The position numbers and the translations under genes are program-made. Positions 10,750 to 21,773 of a stretch of 64,000 nucleotides of DNA are shown here, in pieces. This DNA comes from Heterodera schachtii (lineage: Eukaryota; Nematoda; Chromadorea; Rhabditida; Heteroderidae): the NCBI GenBank assembly GCA_023374025.1, contig SIJG01000052.1:455781-519780 (forward strand), read 5' to 3'. Position 1 is the first letter of the stretch. Each line of letters opens with the position of its first letter. The notes beneath the pieces are model-generated. The model saw only the letters and a list, made by a program, of their open reading frames with translations, searched no databases and was not told the DNA's origin.

Positions 10750-13359
10750 TTAAGATCGGATTAAGCCGTATTTAGGCTTTGACGGATCCAGTTCCAGTCG
10801 TTGAGGTGCTTGTTTGGCTCTTCCTGATCGGCGCAAATTCACTGGTTGAGCAGGCGTTTGCTGGCGATTTTTCTGCGGTTTTTGCGCGATCGGCGATTGT
10901 GGCGGATTTTGTGCCTGTGTCTGATCATTTTCTTCAACTTGATCATTGTCGTCCAATTCAATTGGGAAACGTCGCCTGATTTGGTTGGCATGACGATGAA
11001 TGGCTCGGCCAAGCGTCGGTGCCAAAATGCGATACGTCGGAGAGGTGCCCAATTTCTCAATAATTTTTCCCGGAAGCCAAGTGGCTTTGTTGTATTTCAA
11101 ATTCCAAAAATAAATTGGTTCCCCATTTTGGAAAATGACTGCTTTTGCTCCATGTTTTGTGTTGAATTGATTTTCCATCTTTTTGGTGTATTGCCCTTGG
11201 AATTGTTTGAAATTTTCCAAATTTGTTGGCTGGAGCTTTTGTTTTTCCGGATGGACAAGTGCGATTTTTGTGCGCATGCGTCGGCCAAGGAAAAGTTCGT
11301 CTGGCGAATGACCGTTGAGTGCCGTGTTTGGTGTTGTGCGATACGCCAGTAGCACTTTTTGAAGCCAATCTTTGCCCTCTTGACGGCACTTTTTCATTGA
11401 CCTTTTGAAAATGTCGACAAACCGTTCAGCTGCCCCATTCGACATTGGGTGGAACGGCGGCGTGAAGGTGTGCTTTATGTCGAATTCTTTGCAAAATTGT
11501 GCAAATTCGGCGGATCGAAATTGGCTTCCGTTGTCGGAGACAATTTCTTTGGGAATTCCGAGCCGATGCACGAATGATTTGAGCATTGAAATGGTGAGTT
11601 GGCTGGATGTTCTTTCCATTTGCCATACTTCTGGCCATTTTGAGTAAGCGTCGACCAATACGAGGTATGTTTGGCCGTCAGCGCATGGGCCGGCGAAATC
11701 AATGTGGATTCGCTCAAAAACTCCGTTTGCTGCTTTCCATGGCTGAAGATTCGCCTTTGTAGGATTTTTGGCTGCTGAATGACATTCCTCGCATTGCTTG
11801 ACCACTCGTTCGATTTCGGAGTCGATTCCGGGCCAGTAAACGTGGTTCCTGGCAATGGCTTTCATTCGCACAATGCCGGGATGCGCAAAATGCAATGATT
11901 TGAGGATGTTGTTCCGGAGCGACGAAGGGATGACAATTCGTTCACCGTAGGCGAGACATCCTTCGATTTCGGAAATTTGTCCCTTTTTTGGAAGAAAAGG
12001 AGACAATTTAATGTCGTTCAGTTTTTGCGGCCATCCGTGTTTGGTGAAAGCGCTAATTTGTTGCAAAATTTCGTCTTTTGCTGTTTCCTCCGCTATTATT
12101 TTCGCGGTGATCGGAAGTTGCTCGATTTTGGCCTCAAAAACAAAATTAACACAGCAATCAGTGTCGTTGCAGATGTTTGCGATGAGAATGTCTTCCGATG
12201 GCCTCGGGTAATTTGCGATGAGCCTCGAAAGTACATCGGCATTTCCGAATGCCTTTGTGTTGACGTATTTAATATCAAATTCGTAATTTGACAAAATTAA
12301 CGCCCAGCGTTGAAGTCGGCTGGCTGAATAAATTGGGATGCCTTTTGTTGATCCGAAGATTGCCAGTAGGGGCTTGTGATCAGTCAGCAGAGTGAATTTT
12401 CTGCCGTATAGCATGCGGTGGAATTTTTGTACCGCAAACACTAATCCCAAAGCCTCCTTTTCGATTTGGCTGTAATTTTGTTGTGCAGCCGAGAAAGTGC
12501 ATGATGCGTGCTCAATGACGCGTTCACTTTTGTCGGGAAACTGATGGCTGATCGTTGCACCAATTCCTCCTTTTGAAGCATCAGCGGCCACAATGATCGG
12601 CAATTTGGGGTCGAAATGCGTAAGCAACAAATCCGAAAGCATAATTTCTTTAGCTTTTTCGAAGGATTTTTGTTGATCACTTTCCCAATTCCACGGTATA
12701 TCCTTTTTGAGCAATTCATCCAATGGGCTTCTTATTTCGCGCATTTGTTTGATGAATTTGCCGTAGTAAGTGAGTGCTCCAAGGAAAGACCGAAGAGTCG
12801 ACTTGTCGTGTGGCGCTGGCATTTTTCGAATAGCCTCGGCTCTCGATGGGTCCGGGCGTATGCCATTTTCAGAAATTATGTGGCCAAGGAAAACGGTTTC
12901 TTTTTGAAGAAAGCTGCACTTTTCCAGTTGAATTCTGAGACCGAATTGTTTTATTTTGTCAAAAACTTTGGTAATCGTTTTGACGTGTTGGTCGAGAGTC
13001 GTGTTGGCGATAATCACATCATCGAGATAGACGAATGCGCCATTGATGGGTGTGATGATTTTGTCCATCAAACTTTGAAAAATTGCAGGCGCTGATTTTA
13101 CGCCGAATGGTAAACGCTGGCATTGGAAGAGTCCGCGGTGTGTGTTGATTGTACACAGCTTTTTAGACTCATCAGACAATTCCAATTGCAGATAAGCGTC
13201 GCGCAAATCGAGGCGCGAGAAATATTTAGACCCGGCGATTGCATTGTAAATGTCGTCTGGACGTGGCAGCGGATGGCGGTGTAGCTCAAGTGCGTCGTTT
13301 AATCCAGTGGAAAAATCGATACACACGCGTGTTTGGCCATTCCTCTTTTTGACTGCCAA
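10750..13359 (-). CDS. pol: Pol polyprotein: reverse transcriptase, RNase H, integrase
   Basis: 869 codons open; the first codon is not a real start, because the frame continues from gag through a frameshift near 13400. RT core: LRDAY near 52-56 and the YLDD active site at 111-114. RNase H: Asp in AADAS (260), Glu in QIEKEA (300), Asp in LTDHKP (327) and Asp in NADVLSR (374). Integrase: zinc-binding His 490/493 and Cys 523/526, then catalytic Asp 554, Asp 609 and Glu 645 (DD35E). The C-terminal tail is basic and Pro/Gln-rich. These enzymes copy the element RNA into DNA inside particles and insert it. All key residues are present and there is no internal stop. A short N-terminal part of RT lies in the gag frame. 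Confidence 0.95.
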   Translation of the reverse strand: MAVKKRNGQTRVCIDFSTGLNDALELHRHPLPRPDDIYNAIAGSKYFSRLDLRDAYLQLELSDESKKLCTINTHRGLFQCQRLPFGVKSAPAIFQSLMDKIITPINGAFVYLDDVIIANTTLDQHVKTITKVFDKIKQFGLRIQLEKCSFLQKETVFLGHIISENGIRPDPSRAEAIRKMPAPHDKSTLRSFLGALTYYGKFIKQMREIRSPLDELLKKDIPWNWESDQQKSFEKAKEIMLSDLLLTHFDPKLPIIVAADASKGGIGATISHQFPDKSERVIEHASCTFSAAQQNYSQIEKEALGLVFAVQKFHRMLYGRKFTLLTDHKPLLAIFGSTKGIPIYSASRLQRWALILSNYEFDIKYVNTKAFGNADVLSRLIANYPRPSEDILIANICNDTDCCVNFVFEAKIEQLPITAKIIAEETAKDEILQQISAFTKHGWPQKLNDIKLSPFLPKKGQISEIEGCLAYGERIVIPSSLRNNILKSLHFAHPGIVRMKAIARNHVYWPGIDSEIERVVKQCEECHSAAKNPTKANLQPWKAANGVFERIHIDFAGPCADGQTYLVLVDAYSKWPEVWQMERTSSQLTISMLKSFVHRLGIPKEIVSDNGSQFRSAEFAQFCKEFDIKHTFTPPFHPMSNGAAERFVDIFKRSMKKCRQEGKDWLQKVLLAYRTTPNTALNGHSPDELFLGRRMRTKIALVHPEKQKLQPTNLENFKQFQGQYTKKMENQFNTKHGAKAVIFQNGEPIYFWNLKYNKATWLPGKIIEKLGTSPTYRILAPTLGRAIHRHANQIRRRFPIELDDNDQVEENDQTQAQNPPQSPIAQKPQKNRQQTPAQPVNLRRSGRAKQAPQRLELDPSKPKYGLIRS

Positions 13360-13378
13360 AATTGGAGCGGCCCAGTGG

Positions 13379-15016
13379 CTAAATTCGATGGGCTTTATTG
13401 CCTTCCATTTTCAGTAGACGATCGATTTCGGCATTTACGTCGTCCAAAGCGCCATGTGGAACTGGTCTTGCCTTGCAGTAGATAGGCTTAGCACCGTTTT
13501 TCAGAATGAGATTGGCCTTGAATTTGGTACAGTGACCTAATTCTGGGCTGAAGACATCGGAATGTGTTGATTTGAGCGCCGAAATTAATGTCTCCGTGTC
13601 TTTGATTTCGTTGGTTTTCGTTGCAATTGAATTGATTTTTGGATGAAGATTTGGGTACATAATCTCTTTTGGGATCACTTCCAAAGCTTCAATCCATGGC
13701 ATGCCCAATAAATTATGGGTAATTTCGGGGCTCACATATGCCAACAATTTCATTGGTGGACGATCCATGTATTGCACTTCGCACATGAATTGTCCTTTAA
13801 TTGCAAATGTTTGGTCATTGCAATTTTTGACGCGAATATTTGCTGACATCAATGGCGGTTTGCCCATTTGAATCCATGTTTGGATTGTGAACAATGTGAT
13901 TTGTGCGCCGGAATCGACATGCATTGGATAATCTTCGCCGTTCACTGTAATTGGGATTTTCCACCATTTTGGACGGTCGGCGTTAATTTCCATGCAATTT
14001 AAGTCGATAATGACGGTGTTGATTTGTGCATTTCGCTCAGTTGTATTCACCGTTTGGATGTGGCGAATTGAAGAATTGCTTCGGCAAACTTTGCCGAGAT
14101 GGCCGATTTTACCGCATTTTGGGCATTTGGCATCTTTGTGCCAACAATCGGAGCGCCAATGGTTTTGGTTCCCGCATGATGGGCATGGACGGGTTGGCAA
14201 TTTGTTGTTGCTCTCATACGGTTTTGGAACCGCTTTTGGTTTGGCGTGGTACTTTGTTGAGTCGGCCTTGTCCTTTACTTGTTGAGGTTTGGCACGAATG
14301 GCATTGGCGTTGTATTGTTTTGTGCTGAGTGCCAATGTGCTTTCCTTCAAAATTTGGTACTTTTTGCATTCTTCGCCCAATTCCTGTAGGGTGATGCTTT
14401 TCCCATTCGTTCGGGCTTCTTCCATCCGCTGGAGACATCGCTGTTTCAAATCCGAAAATTCGTCGCGTAAAGAGATGATGAGAATCATGCACTTTAGCTC
14501 TTCTTTCTTCAAATCCAATTCGGCGTTTTCACACGATGAATTGATTTGTGCCAAAAGACTCGAAAGGTCTTGATTTTGGCTTTGGCGAATTTGAAAACAG
14601 TCGAAACGGCGGAGGAAAAGTGACCTTGTCTCACCGAAAATCTTTTTCAGATTTGTCACGGTTTCGAGCCAGTTGAATTGTTCTGTGGCTTTTGGTGCAA
14701 TGCTGTCAACGTACCGTTTGTACTCTTCCTCGTCTAATTTTCCGACCAAAAGTTGGACTTTGGACTGCTCTGGGAGCGAAGTGCCGTCTTGTTGAACGAT
14801 TTTTCCGTATCGATTCAGCCAAGCGTCGAATGTCTGTCCAAACTCCGGATTATATTTGAATTTTTCGAGGCGGGCATTGATTGATGCCGCTAGTGATGCC
14901 GTTGTGGATGACCCTGGGTTTGGGTTTTGATTTTGAATGTTGAGTGCGGCGGCAAAAACTTCGGCTGATTTTTTTAGAGCCGCGTCCAAAATTTGCTGAA
15001 GTTGTTGTGCGTCCAT
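13379..15016 (-). CDS. gag: Gag and protease polyprotein, frame ends early in RT
   Basis: 545 codons from an ATG at 15016 (MDAQQLQQ), shared with the family 3 element's gag start. Residues about 50-235 are the Gag capsid-like region. Two zinc knuckles of the CX2CX4HX4C type lie at about 278-311. An aspartic protease follows with DSGA at 368-371 and LLGMPWIEAL near 436. The C-terminal 80 residues enter the linker and start of RT. The frame then ends at a stop because of a single-base length change around 13395-13405; sequence homologous to the next RT residues continues in the frame of 10750-13359. Gag builds the particle, and the protease cleaves the polyprotein. In an intact copy gag and pol are probably one continuous frame, as there is no sign of a conserved shift signal. 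Confidence 0.93.
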   Translation of the reverse strand: MDAQQLQQILDAALKKSAEVFAAALNIQNQNPNPGSSTTASLAASINARLEKFKYNPEFGQTFDAWLNRYGKIVQQDGTSLPEQSKVQLLVGKLDEEEYKRYVDSIAPKATEQFNWLETVTNLKKIFGETRSLFLRRFDCFQIRQSQNQDLSSLLAQINSSCENAELDLKKEELKCMILIISLRDEFSDLKQRCLQRMEEARTNGKSITLQELGEECKKYQILKESTLALSTKQYNANAIRAKPQQVKDKADSTKYHAKPKAVPKPYESNNKLPTRPCPSCGNQNHWRSDCWHKDAKCPKCGKIGHLGKVCRSNSSIRHIQTVNTTERNAQINTVIIDLNCMEINADRPKWWKIPITVNGEDYPMHVDSGAQITLFTIQTWIQMGKPPLMSANIRVKNCNDQTFAIKGQFMCEVQYMDRPPMKLLAYVSPEITHNLLGMPWIEALEVIPKEIMYPNLHPKINSIATKTNEIKDTETLISALKSTHSDVFSPELGHCTKFKANLILKNGAKPIYCKARPVPHGALDDVNAEIDRLLKMEGNKAHRI

Positions 15017-15030
15017 TTTGATTGTTGATT

Positions 15031-15137
15031 AAACCGCACCCAGCGGAACTTTACACCACCCAGGTGATCAGTTTTTGTTGATGAGAAACCGCACCCAGCG
15101 GAACTTACACCACCCAGGTGATCAGTTTTTATTGATG
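15031..15137 (-). repeat. Tandem duplication (period about 55 bp) in the element leader
   Basis: Two near-identical units, 15031-15083 and 15086-15137, each starting AAACCGCACCCAGCGGAACT and ending near TTGATG. They sit directly upstream of the gag start in element sense. Confidence 0.85.
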
Positions 15138-15190
15138 TCCGATGGAAGCCGCTCAGGCTTTTGAAATGCCAAAATTAGGCTTGCTGAATT

Positions 15191-15289
15191 ATGCCTTGAT
15201 TTGGCTTGGAGGTTGTGCAGAATATGCCTTGATTTGGCTTGAAGATTTTGCAGAATTAGCCTTGATTTGGCTTGATGATGTGCAGAATT
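15191..15289 (-). repeat. Three 33-bp tandem repeats in the element leader
   Basis: Units start at 15191, 15224 and 15257, each containing CCTTGATTTGGCTTG followed by a variable part ending GCAGAAT. They lie between the PBS and the 55-bp repeats, in the transcribed leader. Confidence 0.85.
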
Positions 15290-15300
15290 TATCTGCTGCT

Positions 15301-15313
15301 GCTGACTGCGCCA
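15301..15313 (-). other. Primer binding site, family 1
   Basis: In element sense the sequence four bases after the 5' LTR reads TGGCGCAGTCAGC. TGG pairs with the CCA end of a tRNA. GGCGCAGTC resembles the acceptor end of serine tRNAs of several animals; the exact tRNA is inference. The same 13 bases follow the 5' LTR at 56806. Confidence 0.7.
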
Positions 15314-15317
15314 AAAT

Positions 15318-15610
15318 TGTTGTGTATCAACAATTTATTAATAAACACAAATAAAAATAAATGCACAAATTGATGAGGTCGGAGGAGAGCAGTGATGAAG
15401 TAGAATAAAATAATAATGTCCAATGCGAATGAATGGAGCGGAGAGCGATGAGTGTGGGAATGGACACACTTATAAAGACATTGGGTCAGAGAAATGTGGA
15501 AGAGATAGGCAGAGAGAGAGACAATGGAAATAGTGTGTGACAGAGAAAGGGGGAAAGGAAAAGTCAATAACAGTGATGAGGAGTAAGTGATCTTTGATCC
15601 TTATCCAACA
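15318..15610 (-). repeat. 5' LTR, family 1 (293 bp)
   Basis: Same ends (TGTTG...CAACA on the plus strand) and length as 10420-10712, with no difference seen by eye. It would carry the promoter for the element transcript; an element-sense TTTATAAG box is a candidate TATA region. Confidence 0.95.
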
Positions 15611-15775
15611 ATAACATTTACAAACAAGAAATTAAGGCCAATACAAACATTCAAACAACTAATTAAAAATAAAAAACTTTAAATAGCTATACAATTCAGC
15701 AAGAAAATTTAATTGAGGAATTCATGTTCAAAATGCTTTATTCTGTTCAAATTAAAAGCATATTTACTAGAAGCG

Positions 15776-16440
15776 TTTTGTAATAATTAAATTATTTCCT
15801 TAATGATATTCACAAAAATAAAACTTTGGTAAGAGTTCAGAACTGATTTAATTTATTTAAATAAAATTAGATAAAAATATATCATACTCTATTTTAAAAA
15901 ATTTTCAAATATTCTAAAGTTAGGTCATCAATTTTCAATTTTAGGCCTAAAAATCTTTATTAAACTAAATGATAAATATATATAAAAACCAAAAGATACA
16001 GAGTTAAAAAGAGATTTAATTCCTTTAAAAAATGAAAATTCACATAAAACTAAATTTTATAAAAACACATATAAAATAAATATTCGCTAGATAACATTAT
16101 TTTCTTTCTAATAAAAAACGGCATTCAGCGTTATCAGCGTATAATATAATTTGAATTTTCTCAGAACCAATTCATGCGATATCAACCTTTCCGTCAAATT
16201 TTTTAGTCAGATTTCAAGAAGAAATGATATTTTACAGATATTTTTTAATAAACAAAGTTAGATTTTCAAAAAATGAAAGTTTGATACGAAAAACTAAATG
16301 TGAATCAAAACAGTCCGAATACATAAAACGAATACCAAATGAAATATAAATTACAATTAGATAAACTTGAAGTTTAATCAAATATATATAGATGGAATAG
16401 CCAAAAATGAAGAAACAATTATATTCAAATACCTCCAAAT
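15776..16440 (+). repeat. Diverged direct repeat, copy 1
   Basis: Shares ordered blocks with 19557-20170, including CATTCAGCGTTATCAGCGTA, then TTTGATAAGAAAAAC-like sequence and AATGAAGAAACAA. Numerous substitutions and indels make it an old pair. No terminal repeats or coding potential seen. Confidence 0.7.
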
Positions 16441-19400
16441 TAAAAATAACCTAAACGAGGCGCAACGTACTATTTTTAAGATAATTAGAAATTGTTCTTC
16501 TTTTCATAATTAAATTTAATAAATTAAACCCAAAATATGAATGAAATGAAATTTTAGATTCATTTTTACTTTTTACTAAGCAGCTATATTCAAAGACAAG
16601 CAATAGCGAAATTTAAAAATTATATGAATAATTCATTTTATAAATTAGTAAAAAATGGAATATGAAAAAGCGCACCAAATGCATATTTTAATAAAAAAAC
16701 AAATTGTAACGAAAAAGAAAAACCTTGCAAAAAAAGAACGTCTAAACGACCTTTGAGTAGTCGAATGAATACACAACGAAATACCATAATTGCCAATACA
16801 ATAAATGAAAAATGATATTCAGTTAATTAATTCATTAAATTAAGACTTAGCAGAAATTCCTGCAGAATACAAGCATTTGATGGAGACTAGCCAACCCTTA
16901 ATTAAATAAAATAATAAACATAAAATGATAAATACATTCTTGACAAAGATTTTAGAAAAATAATATTAAAAAAGAAAAGCATTTTCTAAATTTATGACAC
17001 TCACATAGTTTAGTATCTAATCCTAATGTAAATTTGTTGAAAAATAATATCAATTTAAAATTAAAAATAAATAAGAATTATTAATATAAAAAAATATTAC
17101 TTGAACAAATCAAAATAATATGGGAGATATGCCAAATTTACAGTCTTTTATTATAAATATTAAAAAATGAAAAATTACAGGTCGCTAAAGCATACAATGG
17201 ACACTATAACAAACTAAAATAAACAAAATATTAGAAAAGAAATAAAAAAAAAGTCTATAAATAGAAGAAAATGGCTAATGTTTTCTCATTGATCTTTAAA
17301 AAAATTTTGTTTCGTGAATATAAACAGTTTTTTAAACTTAATAAAACAATTCAATTTAAATAGCCGGCACTATATTTATATATATTATTAAGTAATTCTA
17401 TACAAAAACAAAGATGAATGTGTGTAAAAGAAAAAAATTTTTTACAATAAATATTTCAATATGAACTAAATTCATAAATTGCGAAAAGGATAAGTTAACT
17501 AAATGTTAGATTGTCATTATTCATTTAATATCTCCCCATTTATAATTTACCTTTCAAACTTTCAAAATGAAACCGAAAAATTAAGCAAAATATGAATTAA
17601 ATTTGAATTGAAAATACAATTTCTCAAGAGAAAGGCACTCAATAAATAATCATTTAAAAGAAATTTATTTATCCAAAAATGAAAATGTTATGAGAAAGTT
17701 AGAAAAGTTTATATACATTATTGTATGGACATGATAAAAACAATAGAAGAAACATAATTAAAAAAAGCGGTAATAAATGTAAGTAAAAATATAAAATAAA
17801 GAAAACAGGAGTTCTTTTGGCAAGATGAAACCAATGTTACGAAAAATGCAAAATTAAATTCTAAAAATTAATCATTGATGAGTTGTTCCAATAGATTGGG
17901 TGTAATTAGAATGGAATGTATTCGAATAATTCTAAAAGAGAAAAATTAAAGGTACAAAAACTTGCAAATTGTAAAAATCAAATATAAAATATTTTCAAAT
18001 TTACTAATATTTGAACATTCCCAAAAATAGAATTAAATTAATATTTATTGCAATTAAATATTAGGCCCAAATAATCAAGATAACAGGTGGCTTTTTACAA
18101 GATGAAACCAAATTTAAGTAAAACTCAAAAGTTTGAAGTCGAAAAATTATGGCTGCTATTGGCATAGCTGTGGGCGATGTTTTGACCCAGAGGACCAGCT
18201 TGAGGATGGAAAAATATGGCATTAAATATCTTTTTATAATCAAAGTTACGATTTTAATTGCTAAAAATCGATAAAGAGGTATCTATTTTGTGCTAAAAAT
18301 GCTGAAACAAACTCATAAAACTGGAAAATGTCAAAAGTGAAATAATTGCCTAAAACTAAAATCTTTCGTTTCAATATTTAAAAAAAACTTTTCAATTAAA
18401 TAATAGACAAAAGCTGAGAAATAAATTAAAAATTTAATTTTAAATTGATATATTAAAATCATCTATATATACAAAGGGATAAATTATTAATTTTGTTTTT
18501 ATTAATATGTGAAAAATTTGGAACTTCTACGAAGACAAGATGCCGAGAATTAATTTTACATTAAGATATTAATATTGATGAAATAATGATTAATTAATGA
18601 AAAAAGGACCACAAATATAGCTGTATAGCTGTGAAGTTTTGGTATTATAGAGTCAATGATTACACGAAACTTAAAGAAATTATTGAATAAAAAATAAAAT
18701 TGAAACTTTTTTATAAAATGCACAATAAAGAATAAATAATATTTTGAAATAATAACTTTGAGTTTTATAACAATATAACTCAATATTAAAAAAATCAAAT
18801 AAAAAGGCTTATAAAGTGAAAGCTAAAAGAGCAAAAAATCCAATGATGAGTGGTCAAACATATGTGTATGGGAACAAGAGTAGTTAGCTCTTTATATATA
18901 AATTAAAAGATAAATAAAATATCATTCATTTACTAAAAATCTTATGAACATATTAAAAAACCCATTGCGAAAATTTAAATTATTCTGAAAGATAATTAAA
19001 GAAATTATTTAAATTTTATTTAATGATTTCATATGCAAATTTTTGAAATTTTTTAGAGTTCTTAACTAAAATTATGGTGATGAACAAATGGCAAAGTAAT
19101 TAAATTTTAATTAAAAAAAATTTTCACGAGTTTATATTACATAATGGAGCGTGGAACAAAGTAGATGGAAATTAGAGATTCGTCAAGAGTTTAAATGATA
19201 TATTTATAATAAAAATAATTAATACCAGAAAAGAATTATCAATTGGTCACTAAAAAGCGATTTTATTAAAAAGGTGCACAAAATAAATGCTTAAAAATTA
19301 AAAAGATTTTTTTTTGCTGTTAAAAATAAATGAAAAACACTGACTTATACACATGTGAAAAATGTTATGAAAAAGTTAATTAAAAAAAACAATACAGTCA

Positions 19401-19556
19401 AACATTATTATCTAAATTAATGAATTAAAGAAAAAAATTGATTAAACTTGACCAGGCCATTTCTGGCCTTCATGAAAAAAGCAAAGTACCAGCTGAGTCG
19501 CGCGATTTGAAAATAATAAAAATAAATGAATTGTGACAGTAATATTTATAAAAAAT

Positions 19557-20170
19557 ATTTTTGTAATAAATTAAATTATTTCTTTTAATGATATTCACAA
19601 TAACACTTTGGCACGAGCTTGAGAATTGGTTTAATTTTATTTAAATAAAATGGAATAAAATATATATACTATACTTTTTAAAAAAAATTTTCTTATATTT
19701 TAAAGTAATCTAGTAAATCGATTTTCAATTTTTGATCTAATAAACATTCTTAAACTAAGAAAATAAATATAAATAATATAAAAACCAATACATACAGACA
19801 TAAAACTAAATTATAAATAAATGGATTCAATCATTTTTAAAATAAAATTTATTTCTAATAAAAAAACGTCATTCAGCGTTATCAGCGTAATTGCAATTTT
19901 CTGATCAATTCATGCGAACTCAACACTTCAGTCAAAATTTTCAGTCAGATTCAAGAAAGAAATGCAATTTATAAATATTTTAAATAAAAAAGTTTGGATT
20001 TTCAAAAATTAAAGTTTGATAAGAAAAACGAAATGTGAATCGAAACAGTTCCAAATACATAAACGAATTACCTAATGAACTATAAATTAAATTATATATA
20101 CTTGAATTTAATCAAATTATAAAGATGGAGTAGCAAAAATGAAGAAACAACTTAAAATTCAAATTACCAG
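19557..20170 (+). repeat. Diverged direct repeat, copy 2
   Basis: Second copy of the 15776-16440 repeat, about 3.8 kb further on in the same orientation and slightly shorter. Confidence 0.7.
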
Positions 20171-20362
20171 CAAAATTTAAGAAAAATAATCAGTTAAATT
20201 AATTCAATAAAATTTAGACTTTGTAAGAATGCAAATAAACATTTATTATTAAAAATAATAAAATTTAAAAAATTGTAATAATATGAAATGGCAAATAAAA
20301 TAAATTATTCGGAGGATAAGTAAATCACAATAGTAAAATCATAACAAAAGAAAATAATAATT

Positions 20363-21773
20363 TAGCCGTAGGTCACTGCGATTCAATTCCCCTTAAAGCC
20401 GGACCGGTAATATAACCTACAGTAACCTCACATTATCCCTATTTTTTTCCTTTTTGTTAGCTTAGCATTTAAGGACAATTCAAGGACAAATTTAATTAAA
20501 TATCAATTAAATGTAATTATAATTTCATAACTTTCCCTCAAATAAATATATATATTTAAAATCATTTTCAATCATTTTAAATAAAATCACATCATTTGCA
20601 CACATTTATGCCCCTCCCCTGATGGATTTCTCGGCCATTACACTGATCCACTGATAGTCATCTCGCAAATTTTTTTCTTTTTCATTTTTCCCTTTACCAT
20701 CCTTACAAACATTCATTTTTGCATTTTGCCATTTTCCTTTCCCCCCATCTCCAGCCTTCCCCATACCAAATAAGGCAAACTTACCCACGAACTAGCCGGG
20801 AATGGCCCAGATTTGCTGGCAAATCTCGAAGAATGCCGGATCACCATTCTCCGCCGGCACATCCCTAGCTAACATTTCGTTCAAAGCGGCCATACTTGCC
20901 TTTTGCGCCTCTATAACGGCGCGTCGTGTAATATATTTATTTATAATTTCAATTGCAATTGTTTTATTAAAAAATTGTTAAATTTAATTAGAAAATGATT
21001 TCCTTTTTGCCTTTTTTTCATCGCATTGATTTATTACTGTTTTTTGTTTATTATTTGTTTCTTTTATTTAAATATTTTCATATTTAAATCTAAATTTTTT
21101 TTTCTCGTCTAACCAGTCAATGTAATAGCGGATGTGGTGTAAAGCCTTACTTGGCAAACTAACATTTAATTATAATTTGTTTTGAATTTGTCGGATCATT
21201 TCACAATTGGCATTAACCTATACATTTAAACCTATTGAAAATTTGAATTTAATATAAGTCCTTAAGGGATAAATAAAAGAGAAAAATTTATTTATTTTAA
21301 AAGTTGATAAGAAATATAGATACTTGTTGGATTAACATTTTATTATATATGGTATTATTTGTGTATTCTTCCGTTTCAAACATCGGATGGACATTTACAT
21401 GATTATATTTTTAAATCCCTCACTATCATTAAAATTTGTCATTCATTTCAAGATAGTTTTTTAAAAATGCAATCAAATCATGTTTCTTATCCGCACAGTT
21501 TTAGTATTTTTTTTTGTAGGCTATATGTTATTTAATGTTCTTAGTTTTGCATATATTGTTCGAAATCGATCATTGTGCTATTTGCAAGTTTAAAATATAT
21601 TATATATCGGTTTTTTAATTTTAAAACTTTAATAACATCTTTATCATCTTTAACAAAAAATTAAACTCGCTCCCCAAGATGCATTCGTTCAAAATTAATG
21701 AGGTTGTTAAAAATTAATTTCACTCAATTTTCATATAAGCATTATTTTTATTGCTTTTATTAAATAATTGAAT
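20363..21773. repeat. Left arm of a 3.2-kb inverted repeat
   Basis: The reverse complement of 22119-23523, with scattered substitutions and small indels. Aligned landmarks include AAAGCCGGACCGGTAATATA (about 20397), GAGGCGCAAAAGG in the reverse complement (about 20910), and CTCGCTCCCCAAGATG (about 21667). The arm starts some 16 bases inside the second exon of the neighbouring gene and runs back through its intron, first exon and upstream DNA. The match stops at about 21773. Confidence 0.9.
20785..20893 (-). pseudogene. Inverted copy of exon 1 of the 23004-23806 gene, with a stop
   Basis: On the minus strand this 109-bp segment matches exon 1 (23004-23112) and keeps the ATG and the G|GTAAG donor. 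It differs at several bases. One change turns the Gln codon before the last Phe into TAG (GGC TAG TTC), which would stop translation. Exon 2 is absent apart from about its first 16 bases, so this copy cannot make the protein. It could still give antisense or hairpin RNA if transcribed. Confidence 0.6.

Larger units (their letters stand above)
10420..15610 (-). mobile_element. Full-length Ty3/gypsy LTR retrotransposon, family 1
   Basis: A 5191-bp element on the minus strand. Order in its own sense: 5' LTR (15610-15318), PBS (15313-15301), a leader with two tandem-repeat blocks, gag-protease (15016-13379), RT-RNase H-integrase (13359-10750), polypurine tract (10723-10713), 3' LTR (10712-10420). 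The two 293-bp LTRs look identical by eye, so insertion is recent. Flanking five bases are TTAAC on the left and ATAAC on the right, a 5-bp target duplication with one mismatch. One frameshift near 13400, inside the start of RT, splits what is a continuous frame in relatives. Confidence 0.96.
15611..20362. other. A-rich non-coding DNA with diverged direct repeats
   Basis: No convincing gene in about 4.7 kb. The plus strand is A-rich, as in 1888-10419. The main structure is the repeat pair listed at 15776-16440 and 19557-20170. A patch at 18150-18242 reads on the plus strand as a short peptide containing IAVGDVLTQ, too short to assign. A segment near 19400-19470 resembles 9590-9650. Confidence 0.55.
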
